Assembly (NCBI RefSeq): GCF_000234665.1
Contig: NC_018336.1
Location: 1,374,852-1,407,111, forward strand
Length of the DNA stretch: 32,260 nucleotides
Direction: 5' to 3'
Source: Leishmania mexicana MHOM/GT/2001/U1103
Lineage: Eukaryota; Euglenozoa; Kinetoplastea; Trypanosomatida; Trypanosomatidae
Shown: positions 8,258-17,332 of the stretch, piece after piece
How the letters are laid out: every line of letters begins with the position of its first letter
Numbering within the stretch: position 1 is the stretch's first letter
Notes under the pieces: model-generated
Seen by the model: only the letters and a program-made list of their open reading frames with translations
Databases searched by the model: none
Told to the model about the DNA's origin: nothing
Translations under genes and position numbers: made by a program

Positions 8258-9262
8258 ATGACCCACAGTGGCACCCCATGGCCACCGAGTTGCGGGGCAA
8301 CTGAAAAGGAAAACTATAGCGTTGCGTGGCATGTTGTCGCTCTTTTTGTAATCCTGAACTGCTCCTTGCTGGGCACCGTACTTCCGATGCTCGGCAAGCG
8401 TGTTTCTGCTTTTCGCGTTCCCGAGTATGCCTACGCGATTGGAAAATCTGTAGCCACTGGCGTGGTGCTTGGGGTAGCGCTTATTCACATGCTGAAACCG
8501 GCTAACGAGTCCTTCACGAGCGAGTGCATGCCGAATGGCCTCAGCAGCCTTTCCGAGCCGCTCGCCTACATCATCTGTATCGCCTCAGTTGCAGCGATGC
8601 ACTCCCTAGAGGCATGCTTGCGTGTCTTCTTCGAGGACTTCGGAGCCGGTCTCAACCCCCCCATTGCCAGTGAGGAGAGCCAGCACTTGCTCTCTGACTC
8701 TCAAGCTGGCGGTCACCACCTCCACCGGTGCGCCCCCGCTTTCTATGGCCGGGAGGGCAGTGGTAGCTTGCAGATCTTGTCCGCTGTCTTGCTAGAGTTT
8801 GGCGTTTCGTTGCACAGCCTGTTTGTCGGCCTCACCGTGGGCATGTGTGCCAACGCGGAGCTTTACACGCTGACGTGCGCCTTGTCGTTTCACCAGTTCT
8901 TTGAGGGCGTTGCACTCGGCTCTCGGCTCGTGGATGCTGCTCTGACCCTCCGCACTGAGTATGTGTTCGCTGCCGTCTTTGTTCTCTCGGCTCCCTTTGG
9001 CGCTGCTGTTGGCATTATGTGCGTGTGCGAGCACATGATCAACACTAAGGGCAGTGTGTACCTTCTAACACAGGGTATCCTGGACTCGGTATGTGCTGGT
9101 ATTCTGCTCTACATCGGGTTTCAGCTACTGGTGGTCGACTTCTACGCCGATATGCGGTCGAGCGTACAAACCGTACGCTCGTCGCGCGGGTTCCTACTAG
9201 CGATGCTGGTAGCCTTCTGGGCAGGCGTAAGTATCATGGCGCTGATTGGGCTGTACGTGTGA
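8258..9262 (+). CDS. ZIP-family zinc/iron transporter
   Basis: This 334-residue protein belongs to the ZIP (SLC39) family, which moves Zn2+ or Fe2+ into the cytosol across the plasma or an organelle membrane. About eight hydrophobic spans are visible. Three lie in the first 125 residues, then comes a hydrophilic loop (about 128-170) with a short His cluster GGHHLHRC, and five follow. The fourth span carries the signature HSLFVG (H186-G191) and the fifth HQFFEG (H212, E216), the conserved metal-site residues. Length and layout match plant IRT-like ZIPs and the Leishmania iron/zinc transporters. Whether it is the orthologue of LIT1 or of a zinc-regulated ZIP cannot be settled here. The start is the first ATG after the acceptor region. 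A strong hairpin sits about 190 bases past the stop, where metal-responsive control could act. That link is inference. Confidence 0.92.
   Translation: MTHSGTPWPPSCGATEKENYSVAWHVVALFVILNCSLLGTVLPMLGKRVSAFRVPEYAYAIGKSVATGVVLGVALIHMLKPANESFTSECMPNGLSSLSEPLAYIICIASVAAMHSLEACLRVFFEDFGAGLNPPIASEESQHLLSDSQAGGHHLHRCAPAFYGREGSGSLQILSAVLLEFGVSLHSLFVGLTVGMCANAELYTLTCALSFHQFFEGVALGSRLVDAALTLRTEYVFAAVFVLSAPFGAAVGIMCVCEHMINTKGSVYLLTQGILDSVCAGILLYIGFQLLVVDFYADMRSSVQTVRSSRGFLLAMLVAFWAGVSIMALIGLYV
9159..9181 (+). other. Perfect 9-bp hairpin inside the ZIP coding region
   Basis: CGAGCGTAC (9159-9167), loop AAACC, then GTACGCTCG (9173-9181). It overlaps codons in the cytosolic loop before the last membrane span. 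It may be chance, but it is perfect and GC-rich. Confidence 0.4.
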
Positions 9263-9354
9263 ACGAGTGTCGGAGAGTGACAGCACGTGGCTGACTGCGT
9301 GGAGTGGGCAGGAGCGGGTCCACTTGGCTTGTCGTGCTGCCGGCTACCCGCCTT

Positions 9355-9391
9355 TTCTCTGTCCTTCCTCTTACTTCCGACTCCTCCCCAG
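9355..9391 (+). promoter_or_regulatory. Orphan spliced-leader acceptor-like tract
   Basis: A C/T tract (CTTTTCTCTGTCCTTCCTCT and onwards) ends in CCCCAG at 9386-9391. The next confident gene starts 2.5 kb later and has its own tract. This one may once have served the decayed gene, or may lead a noncoding transcript. Confidence 0.3.
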
Positions 9392-9452
9392 CACGCTTTT
9401 CATCGCGAAGCGTCACAAGACAAAGTCGTGACGGACTGACACAATGGCACGT

Positions 9453-9482
9453 TGCCGAACGGCGTGCGGCACGCCGTTGGCA
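9453..9482 (+). other. Strong hairpin in the ZIP 3' region
   Basis: AACGGCGTG (9458-9466), loop CGG, CACGCCGTT (9470-9478) is a perfect 9-bp GC-rich stem. Allowing one bulged G at 9457, it continues with TGCC/GGCA to about 13 pairs. It starts about 190 bases after the ZIP stop codon, in the probable 3' UTR. Confidence 0.6.
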
Positions 9483-10392
9483 TGAGCAGCATCGCCCACC
9501 CCCTCCTTCTCTTTCTGTACCCTATGTAGTTGTTCGTGTGTCTGCTCGGATGCGTCATTTCATGTGGCTGCACTCTTGCTGTGCTCATTCCTAGCATCCC
9601 GCCCTCCTTCCTACAAAGCAGCGGTGTTGGCCAGCGTGGCTATATGGCAGTGTTTTCCTCTATCCTGCATGACTGCTTCCTACATGCCATCGCGCTCGGC
9701 CTCCAGGATGCTGCACGCTGCATGTTTCTCTCTGCGTGTTGGTGTCTATGTCTCCTACTGCACAGACTTGTGTGCGTAAGCGCTTCCATCTCTCTTTACG
9801 CGGACACCGCACTTCTTTGCCGCGCTCAGCAGGCAGTGTGACCAGGGAAGAGACGGCGGCGGCTAACACGGACACAGGCCGACCTCTTTTCATGTGTCCG
9901 CAACGATTACTTCTTTTCTACATCGCCTGTTCTCCCGTGCAGACCTGGGTTCACCGGTGACGTCTATAAACGCCCCACCGAGCACAAGGCTGCGCAGAGG
10001 GCATGGGGGAGGAGGGGGCTCCAACGGCGTCACATCCCTCGAGCTCTCGCCGCACACCTCCTTGATTGCCAGCCCCCATCTAGCCGCTGGATGTGCATGT
10101 CTCTGACATCTCCGCTTCACAGCACGGACGGCAATCCCACTTGACCGACTCCACAAGATTCAATTCAGATTGTGTCGCCCCAAGAGGTCGCGCAAGCGGT
10201 TCCGCTGGCAGAGGATACACTGGGTTTGAGTTGTGTCCGAGCTTATTCGGGGACGTGCGTATTTCGACCGTTTCGATGGTCAACACTCACAACGCTGTCG
10301 CATACAATTTGTGGGCATCCACGTTTGGCTGAGACACGTCTGGCCATCCCACCAGAGGCGGGATTGTAGGAGCGTGATTACAGTATGAGCGA

Positions 10393-11127
10393 ATGACGGT
10401 AGAGGAGCAGTCGGACTACGGCGTTGGCTACGCCAACCTCTGCGTAATGCCGCGCGCGTCGTAGCCCACAGAGTTTTATATCACGCACCGTTTGTCTGTG
10501 AAACTGGCCAACGTCAAATAGGGAGTGCGGCGCTCTATCGCATCGGCAGCCCCGGTGAATGAGCTCGCTCTACTGGACTTATCAGACGTCCCCCTGGCGT
10601 GTGCGTAGCAGACGCGGACTGAGGGATACTGCCACTGTGCGAGTTGTGGGCCGGCATCGCTCAACTGTTCATCTTCGTGGGGTGCGTGTTTTGACACGCC
10701 CCTCTGCAAGCTGCGCTCCCCTCTTCCGCTACGCCCTCCTCAGAACGCCACGGAAGACTGAGGTCACGATGCATGGACTTGTGAGCGCACTGGGGAGTGA
10801 GCCCCGTCGACGCTCCTCATATCCCTGATATCTGTTGATTTGTGAGGCTGCCCAGACGGCAGTGCGGTGACGCGCGGCCTGTTCTTATGCCGTGCGAGGA
10901 CGAGCCCTGTGTGCGCGTTGGTCAAACTCGGCAGCCTTACTCTCATCAAGGGATCCTGGCGGCGAAACTTGTCCGACACAGGCTGCATGAGCTAGCGCAA
11001 GTATGTACTCATGCTGCACGACTCGGATGTGTGTGATGTCGAGGTGCAGTGGGATGGTGGTTCGCTCTTCGGCGGCATGGAGAACGTCTTCGTGTACATC
11101 AAACTTCTGCGCGGCAGTTCTCCGTAG
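10393..11127 (+). pseudogene. Probable decayed protein-coding gene (stops and frame changes)
   Basis: Protein-like stretches with Leishmania-type codon use are broken by stops and frame changes. In frame from 10393, residues such as MTVEEQSDYGVGYANLCVMP have 20 of 23 codons ending in G/C. The frame continues past TAG at 10462, 10519 and 10606. A second frame is open at about 10559-10828 and a third at about 10842-10998. The original frame resumes at 10996-11124, with a segment ending GGMENVFVYIKLLRGSSP and about 75 percent G/C at third positions, then stops at TAG 11125. The + strand agrees with its neighbours. The spacer is otherwise unusually long (2.7 kb), which fits loss of a gene. No family is recognised. 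The alternative is chance open frames in GC-rich spacer, and I am only moderately sure. Confidence 0.42.
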
Positions 11128-11955
11128 CTCATGTGCAGCTCATGTGTGCTTGCTTGCGCGCGCTTTGGGGCATTCTCGCACATGTACACTTTTTTTTAGG
11201 ACGGTCCGAAATCCAGTTGCAGCTGCCGCGTGGTCGTGCTCGTAGGGATTACGGCTCCATTTAACTGTAGACATTGGTGTTGGGCTTCTGTAATACGGTG
11301 GCGGTTAGCTTCCGGAGGCGGCTGAAGCGCAACAGCGACCGCGAAAGAACGAAGCAAGCGACAGTCCACTGTAGTAACAGCACTCGTTGCCTGTCTTACG
11401 TGTACCCACTACGCGGCAGTGACTAACCACAAGACGACCATAAGCGGAGATTCCTTTTTTTTAGCGTGTCAGTCGCCTCCGTGAGGCTTGACAGTGTACA
11501 CATCTGTCCACTGAGGGAGCGAGAGACCCACGCAGGCACAGTTGTACGTCCCTCTGTGTCTGCATGTGGTTGCCTGTCTGTGCACAAGGGGGGAGGGGGG
11601 TGCCCCTCCACAAACGAAAAAGAGCGGTGTTCCCTTCCTTTGCTTCTAATCCCTCTCTCCCTCTCGATCCTCTACGCGCCTGACGAGCGAAACACCGTGT
11701 GCTTCCCGTCCACACACACACAAACTCCTCCGAACATCCGTGCACGTCATAGTTTTTTTTTCCTTTTCTGTCTCTCCCTTTCCTCTCGCCCCACCATATT
11801 CGCATCGACTGCGGCAGCAGGCGGGAGAGTCACAAGTGCTGCTGTGTCTGTCAAGGAGACACCACATACCACAAAGAAGAGGTTGAAAGGAAAAAAGAGG
11901 ACACAATTTGTACACGCACACACAAGTTACGTCCAGCCAGTGTAGAAGCGTCAAG
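11128..11955. other. Spacer before coatomer gene
   Basis: No gene is supported. A short direct repeat AGCTCATGTG occurs twice at about 11126-11146. T runs lie at 11189-11197 and 11454-11461. A C/T tract at about 11752-11795 is followed by AG at 11816-11817, a likely acceptor giving a leader of about 138 bases for the coatomer mRNA. Confidence 0.5.
11752..11820 (+). promoter_or_regulatory. Probable spliced-leader acceptor for coatomer beta-prime
   Basis: A T run and C/T tract (11752-11795) is followed by the first AGs at 11816-11817 and 11819-11820 in GCGGCAGCAG. No ATG lies between these and the start codon at 11956. Confidence 0.5.
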
Positions 11956-14610
11956 ATGTCAGCCGGCACCACCGCCACGGTGGAGTTCACCGCCTCCAGC
12001 CAACGCGTGAAGATGGTGGACATGCACCCCAAGGAGCCCATCTTTATTTCATCCCTGTATTCTGGTGGAATCAACCTGTACAACTACCAGACGCAGGCGC
12101 TCGTCCGCTCCTTCGACACAGGCACGGGTCTTCCAGTGCGCTGTGTCCGCTTTATTCCCCGCCTGCAGAGCTTTGTGTGCGGCTGTGATGACATGAACCT
12201 GCGTGTGTTCAACTACAACACAATGGAGCGAACGAAGATATTCCAAGCCCACGACGACTACATCCGCTGCGTCGCTGTTCACGAGCAGCTGCCACTAGTG
12301 CTGACGTGCGCGGATGACATGACGATTAGGCAGTGGGACTGGAGCAAGGGGTGGGCCCTTCAGATGACCTACGAGGGGCACCAGCACTTCTGCATGGCCG
12401 TCGCTTTCAACCCGAAGGACTCCTCCACGTTTGCCTCCGCCTCGATGGACTGCACCATCAAGGTGTGGCGCATCAACATTGCGACGCCGAACTACCAACT
12501 CGAGGGCCACGAGGATGGCGTGAACTGCGTCGAGTTCTACCCTCGCGGCGACAAGCCGTACCTACTGAGCGGATCCGACGACAGGACGGTGCGGTTGTGG
12601 GACTACCAGACCAAAGCGTGTCTACAGGTCTTCTCCTTTCACGAGGACAACGTCGCGAGTGTGCTTTTCCACCCGGACCTCCCGGTGATCTACTCTATCT
12701 CCGAGTCGGACAGCATTGCCGCCTTCTCCACCGAGACGTTCCGCCTGCTGTACTCGTGCAACCACTCCGACATGGGGCGCGGGTGGTCGCTGACAACGAA
12801 GCGCCACTCGAACATGCTCATTGCCGGCTTTGACAACGGCGTCCGGGCCTACAAGGTCGGCGTGGACAAGCCCGTCTTCTCCATGGACGCCAACGGTCGC
12901 GTCCTGGTCGCGACCGGGAACGAGATTACGCGCATGGACATCAAGGCCGTGGGACCGGAGACGCCCGACGGCGAGGTGCTGAACGTTGCGACGAAGGACA
13001 TGGGCACCGTCGAGACGACGGCCCGCTCTATCTTTCACGCCGGAAATGGCCAGTTCATCTGCGTTCTCGGCGATGACAACTACACCATCATCTCGTCCCT
13101 CTCGCTGCGTCCCAAGTCGTACGGGCAGTGTGTTTCATTTGTCTGGGGTCCTGAGAGCGGCGCCTACGCCGTCCTGGAGGGCTCGACGACGCTGAAGATT
13201 TACAAGGGTTTCAAGGGGCGCGCCGCACTTTCGCTGCCAGAGGTAGCCAATAAGCTGTTTGGCGGCCCTTTGTTAGCGGTGCGCACGAGCAACAGCATCA
13301 TGTTCTACGACTGGGGCACGCTCGCACTGATCCGGCAGATCGATGAGACCCCGACTACGCTCGAGTGGAACTCGACGGGTGAGCTCGTGGCGCTCGTCAC
13401 AAGCAGTAGCGTCTTCCTCCTCAAGTTCAACGGGGATGCTGTGGCGCAGTACCTCGAGCAGAACACCACGACCGGCGATGACGGCCTCGACTTCTCCTTC
13501 GACCTTGTGGAGGAGCTGGATGAAAAGGTGCGCGACGTGTCGTGGGTGGGGGACTGCCTTGTCTACATCAATCAGGTGCATCGACTCAACTACTACATTG
13601 GCGGCGAGGTAAACAACATCGCGGTGCTGAACCGCAACCAGTACCTCCTCGGCTACCTGCCAAAGGAAAACCGTCTCTTCTGCATAGACAAGGAGAAGAA
13701 CATCACGAGCTACCTCCTTCAGGTGAACGCCATCGAGTACATGGCCGCCATCGTCCGCGAGGACTTTGATATCGCCAACGTACTTCTCCCCACCATTGAT
13801 GTGAGCCTGCGCGACAAGTTGTCACGGTTTGTCGAGTCGCGTGGGCTGCTGCAGATGGCACTGGAGATCGCCACGGATGACGAGCGCCGCTTCGACATGG
13901 CGGTCCAGCTGAAGCAACTGTCGTTGGCGCACGAGATCGCCAGCGCGGCAAACATTGCGTCGCACTGGAAGCAGGTGGGTGACATTGCACTCGAGCAGGG
14001 CTCCTTTGAGATGGCAATCGAGTCCCTGGAGAAGTGCAACGACTGGAGCGGGCTGCTGCTCATCTACACGTCCCTCAACGACATGGAGGCTATCTCGCGC
14101 CTTGGCGACCGCTGTCTGCAAAGCGGACAAGCCAACCTGGCCTTCACCTGCTACCACCTCACCCAACGTCATGCTGAGTGCGTGGAGCTGCTGCAAAAAA
14201 CCTGCAAAACAGGCGACGCCGCTTTCTACGCCCGCACCTACTACCCGAGCCTCATCGAGGACGCCGTGGCCAAGTGGAAGGTGTCGGTCGCCTCGATCCC
14301 TCGCGTCAGCGAAGCGCTCGCCAGCCCGGCGGCCTACCCGAACCTGTTTCCGTCCCTGCGCAATGTCGACTTATCACCTGCAAAAGCACCCGAGGTTGAC
14401 GCCCCTCTGAATGCACAGCCGCCGCCTCCCGGTGCATCCGCGTCGCTCCACGGCTCATCCACCGCACCAACTGTTGCCGACTTGTTTCAGCCGACGGCAG
14501 ACGCACCTCAGCAGTCTATGCACGCCCCGCCACTCCTCGACAACGTGGGCAGCGCCTCCAGTGGGATGGAGGAGCTGGCGGACGAAGAGGACGCATGGGG
14601 AGAAGATTAG
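11956..14610 (+). CDS. COPB2: Coatomer subunit beta-prime (beta'-COP)
   Basis: This 884-residue protein is beta'-COP, part of the COPI cage that coats Golgi-derived vesicles and binds KKxx retrieval signals. The start at 11956 gives MSAGTTATVEF, and RVKMVDMHPKEPIF aligns with the conserved N-terminus of the family. The first 300 residues form a WD40 propeller, with blades marked by FNYNTMER, AHDDYIRCVAVH, QWDWSKGW, FASASMDCTIKVW, LEGHEDGVNCVEFY and GDKPYLLSGSDDRTVRLWDY. A second propeller-like region (about 305-600) includes YDWGTLALIRQI and WVGDCLVY...RLNYYIGGE. An alpha-solenoid (about 610-800) follows, with FYARTYYPSL. The last 80 residues are Pro/Ala-rich and end in an acidic tail (MEELADEEDAWGED), matching the acidic end seen in other species. 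Length is close to the usual 900 residues. The gene is intact. Confidence 0.96.
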   Translation: MSAGTTATVEFTASSQRVKMVDMHPKEPIFISSLYSGGINLYNYQTQALVRSFDTGTGLPVRCVRFIPRLQSFVCGCDDMNLRVFNYNTMERTKIFQAHDDYIRCVAVHEQLPLVLTCADDMTIRQWDWSKGWALQMTYEGHQHFCMAVAFNPKDSSTFASASMDCTIKVWRINIATPNYQLEGHEDGVNCVEFYPRGDKPYLLSGSDDRTVRLWDYQTKACLQVFSFHEDNVASVLFHPDLPVIYSISESDSIAAFSTETFRLLYSCNHSDMGRGWSLTTKRHSNMLIAGFDNGVRAYKVGVDKPVFSMDANGRVLVATGNEITRMDIKAVGPETPDGEVLNVATKDMGTVETTARSIFHAGNGQFICVLGDDNYTIISSLSLRPKSYGQCVSFVWGPESGAYAVLEGSTTLKIYKGFKGRAALSLPEVANKLFGGPLLAVRTSNSIMFYDWGTLALIRQIDETPTTLEWNSTGELVALVTSSSVFLLKFNGDAVAQYLEQNTTTGDDGLDFSFDLVEELDEKVRDVSWVGDCLVYINQVHRLNYYIGGEVNNIAVLNRNQYLLGYLPKENRLFCIDKEKNITSYLLQVNAIEYMAAIVREDFDIANVLLPTIDVSLRDKLSRFVESRGLLQMALEIATDDERRFDMAVQLKQLSLAHEIASAANIASHWKQVGDIALEQGSFEMAIESLEKCNDWSGLLLIYTSLNDMEAISRLGDRCLQSGQANLAFTCYHLTQRHAECVELLQKTCKTGDAAFYARTYYPSLIEDAVAKWKVSVASIPRVSEALASPAAYPNLFPSLRNVDLSPAKAPEVDAPLNAQPPPPGASASLHGSSTAPTVADLFQPTADAPQQSMHAPPLLDNVGSASSGMEELADEEDAWGED

Positions 14611-15719
14611 GAGAACGTATCGAAAGGATTAGTTGGGGGTGTGAGGGGGGCGCATGACACAACGTTGAACCCTGCGAGCACCTTCGTGTCGCATCGTATC
14701 TTTTCCCACACTGTTTCGCAGGTGCACTTCAGAGCACAGGCACCTGCGCGAAGGGGTTTCCCCGCTGCGTGGGTGTGTGTAAGGATCCCACGCCTGTATC
14801 GCCGCCTTTCTCCTCCCCCCTCGTCGGTGATGCAAGGCGACTGTGCTGCGATGGTGTCCATGAGAGTGTCAGCGTGTCTGCCAGTCGTCTTCACGGCCGC
14901 AGTGATGTTTGCTCATTCTGTTACTGTCTACTCTTCTGTTTTGATTGGGCGAGGGGTGGCCTTTACCTTTCCTCTTCCTTTGGCACGCGTGGGAGAATAA
15001 TTTCCTCTTACGGCGTGTGTGTACATCCGGGGGTAAAAGGGGAGGAGGGAAGGTGGTGGCTATGAGTGTATGTGAGTGCGTGTTGGTTCAGTGTTCTAGT
15101 GTAGAAATGGGCTTTTGTATCGCGGAACACCAAAACGGGCGGCAGCGGCGTGAGCGATGTTTCTCGCGGAGGAATGCGAGGTCGTGCTTCACCGACTTGA
15201 TGGAAACCTGTGTTGTGGTGCGGGACAACCAAGGCCAAAAGAATGTGTTGACGAACGGGGAACGGGACTGCCTGCGCATGACATTCTTTGCGCGGTGTCC
15301 TTGTCGACGACTCCACAGTTCTGGCGCCACCTCTGTCTTCATGTGTTTGTTTGCTGTATGATTCCATGACTGCATACGCGCATTTAACTGCTCCACTTCT
15401 TCTCCCGCTGCGTGTCTCCGTCTCTCTCTCTATTGTAATCTGAGGCTGCATGCATTGGCGGTGTTACCACGGTCATCATGCTGTCTGATCCGTCGCGTTG
15501 GCGTGGGTGTCATGTTTCTTTCACGGCTGGAGGAAGTAAACCTTGGTGGTGTCTGTGTCTGGGTGCGTGTGTGTGGTTCCTTGTGTGGGTCGACCCTACA
15601 CTGTAGTCCTCGCCGGCGCCATACACCCCACTTTTCTGTGCGACATCTCTCCCTCCGCTGCCCGTCAAGTTTTGTTTTCTCGCGAGCGGAACTGGTATGG
15701 GTCAACCTATCGGTCGGAG
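14611..15719. other. Intergenic spacer
   Basis: No supported gene. It contains the coatomer 3' UTR, GT-rich stretches at about 15010-15090 and C/T tracts at about 15400-15435 and 15630-15680. Open frames here are short and shift between strands without codon bias. AG at 15685-15686 could be the acceptor for the next gene. Confidence 0.5.
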
Positions 15720-16634
15720 ATGCTCAAACTCGGTGCCCTTGTGCGCGTGAAACCGCGTGTTGCCCAGCGCTGCCTGCTGCCAGTGTGTCGCGCAGCTCAA
15801 CGCTACGCGGCCTCAGCGCCTGGAAAGTGGAAGTGCGCATGCGGCCTCCACAACTTCGACTTTCACTCCGAATGCTACAGCTGCCACAAGAAGCGCACTG
15901 ACCTTCCTGCCACAAAGCCCGTATCGCCGTTGTCGCTTCTGGGCAATATGCGGATGGATGATGACGACTCCACCAATGTGCACACCAGAAGCCTTGCAGA
16001 GGATGAGGCTTGCCTTGTCGAAGGTACTTGGATGTGTCCGGCCTGCTACACCTTTAATGGCTCGCAACGCGTGGCGTGCACGCACTGTCTGGAGACGCGA
16101 CCGCACTTGCCGCCCCGCGGAGCGGCAAGGACGCGATTGGACACTCACAAAAGGGGCTTTGGAAAGGCTACTGCGGACTCTTCCTCTCTTTCCACGGTGT
16201 CAAAGACGGCGGCGGCTGTGGCGGCTTTCTCTTCTACGCACTCTGACGAGTCTGTGCCTCCACAGCCCTTCATGAAGGGAGACTGGCACTGCGCATGCGG
16301 CGCGCATAACTTCTCGCGCAACACGCACTGTCGTAAGTGCCACGAGCCTCGCACGCCGAACCCGTCGTCAACAACGGAGGAGAGGTTGTTAAAGAATCAT
16401 CCTGGTGACTGGGCGTGCCCGGCCTGCGAAATGTACAACTTCTCTTGGCGAAAGGTGTGTAAGCGCTGCAACCGAGCACAGCCAGCGGTGGACACAGAGT
16501 CCGTCTCCACTCAGACAGACTCCGACGTGACGACGGGGATGGCGGCTGGTTGGGTCTGCCAAGCATGCCACTCCCTCAACCCTGCCGACGATGCCGTGAT
16601 GTGCGTGATTTGTGGCAGCCCAAAGCGTGCGTGA
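15720..16634 (+). CDS. RanBP2-type zinc-finger protein with five fingers, probably mitochondrial
   Basis: A 304-residue protein whose first 35 residues are rich in Arg, Leu and Ala with no acidic residue (MLKLGALVRVKPRVAQRC), a likely mitochondrial presequence. Five RanBP2/ZnF_RBZ fingers follow, each starting with W. Finger 1 spans W37-C55, finger 2 W104-C123, finger 3 W189-C207, finger 4 W231-C250 and finger 5 W278-C298. Fingers 1 and 3 have C-x-C and a HNF motif, and the others have C-x2-C. All have a C-terminal C-x2-C. Such fingers usually bind single-stranded RNA. A mitochondrial five-finger RBZ protein in a trypanosomatid recalls accessory proteins of the RNA-editing MRB1/RESC complex (for example MRB6070), but that identification is from memory and not proven. 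An out-of-frame ATG at 15697 precedes the chosen start. Confidence 0.85.
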   Translation: MLKLGALVRVKPRVAQRCLLPVCRAAQRYAASAPGKWKCACGLHNFDFHSECYSCHKKRTDLPATKPVSPLSLLGNMRMDDDDSTNVHTRSLAEDEACLVEGTWMCPACYTFNGSQRVACTHCLETRPHLPPRGAARTRLDTHKRGFGKATADSSSLSTVSKTAAAVAAFSSTHSDESVPPQPFMKGDWHCACGAHNFSRNTHCRKCHEPRTPNPSSTTEERLLKNHPGDWACPACEMYNFSWRKVCKRCNRAQPAVDTESVSTQTDSDVTTGMAAGWVCQACHSLNPADDAVMCVICGSPKRA

Positions 16635-17332
16635 AGGTGTGCGGTACCTCTGCTCGCACATCGCCATCGCCTCGCCGTGCTGTCGCATCCGCATGCATGT
16701 GAAGGCGATGCCGGTCATGAGCTGTGCTTGGTGCTATCATCGCTCATGGGCCACGCGGAGATGGCTTATGCTCCACCACAGTTGTTGTTTGCGCCCCTTT
16801 CTGCAGCATCAGCACTTTTCACGCATACGTCGTCACAGACACACCGGCATAAGGCATACAAGTACAGGCGCATCCACAACGGACCTTTGGCACGGCATGC
16901 AGCCACGCGCACGCTCAGAGATATGTTGATGCAAAGAGGACACCCACCTCGCGCACACATACACCCTTTCAGCGTGTGCCCTCTTAGGCTCGGGCGTGCA
17001 AGCACCTCACATGGTTTCTGCACGCTGTGCCTCTTCAGATGGAAAAAAGAGCGTGATAGCGACCAAGGCAGTGCCGTCGCACTTGAACATCCTGGACTCT
17101 CTTCCATCTACCACTGCCCATCTCTCTCACCCTTTGTTCCTTTTTTTAGCGCGCTTCAGCAGCGAGCGTGCCATACCGGCGTGGAACCCAATCGCCTGCC
17201 GAGCTGGTCGCTCGCACCGCATCTTGTCGTCTCTCCTCCCCCTTCGCCCTCCCTCCCCAAGTCCGTGTCACGCACACTCTGAGAACCTCAAAAATACACA
17301 CGCACGCGCGCAGCACGGATGACGGTGCTACG
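16635..17332. other. Spacer with C/T tracts and A-rich motifs
   Basis: 3' UTR of the zinc-finger gene and further noncoding sequence. C/T tracts at about 17116-17150 and 17228-17258 each precede AGs, as for a spliced leader acceptor. They lead into the small ORF at 17333. Confidence 0.45.

Larger units (their letters stand above)
9263..10392. other. Long spacer downstream of the ZIP gene
   Basis: No supported gene. It holds the ZIP 3' UTR, a C/T tract at about 9355-9389 ending in AG at 9390-9391 with no clear gene behind it, the hairpin at 9453-9482, and a second tract at about 9495-9528 ending in TAG. From about 10200 the sequence becomes less pyrimidine-rich and merges into the decayed-gene region. 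Confidence 0.5.

Noticed and set aside
10180..10240. tRNA-like B-box (GGTTTGAGTT) in the spacer
   Set aside because: No matching acceptor stem, anticodon arm or A-box could be folded around it.
10393..10608. TAG read as a sense codon (altered genetic code) because three stops in a row in this frame are TAG
   Set aside because: Confident genes nearby end normally (TAG at 586, 2860, 7340 and others) and none contains in-frame TAG. Gene decay is simpler.
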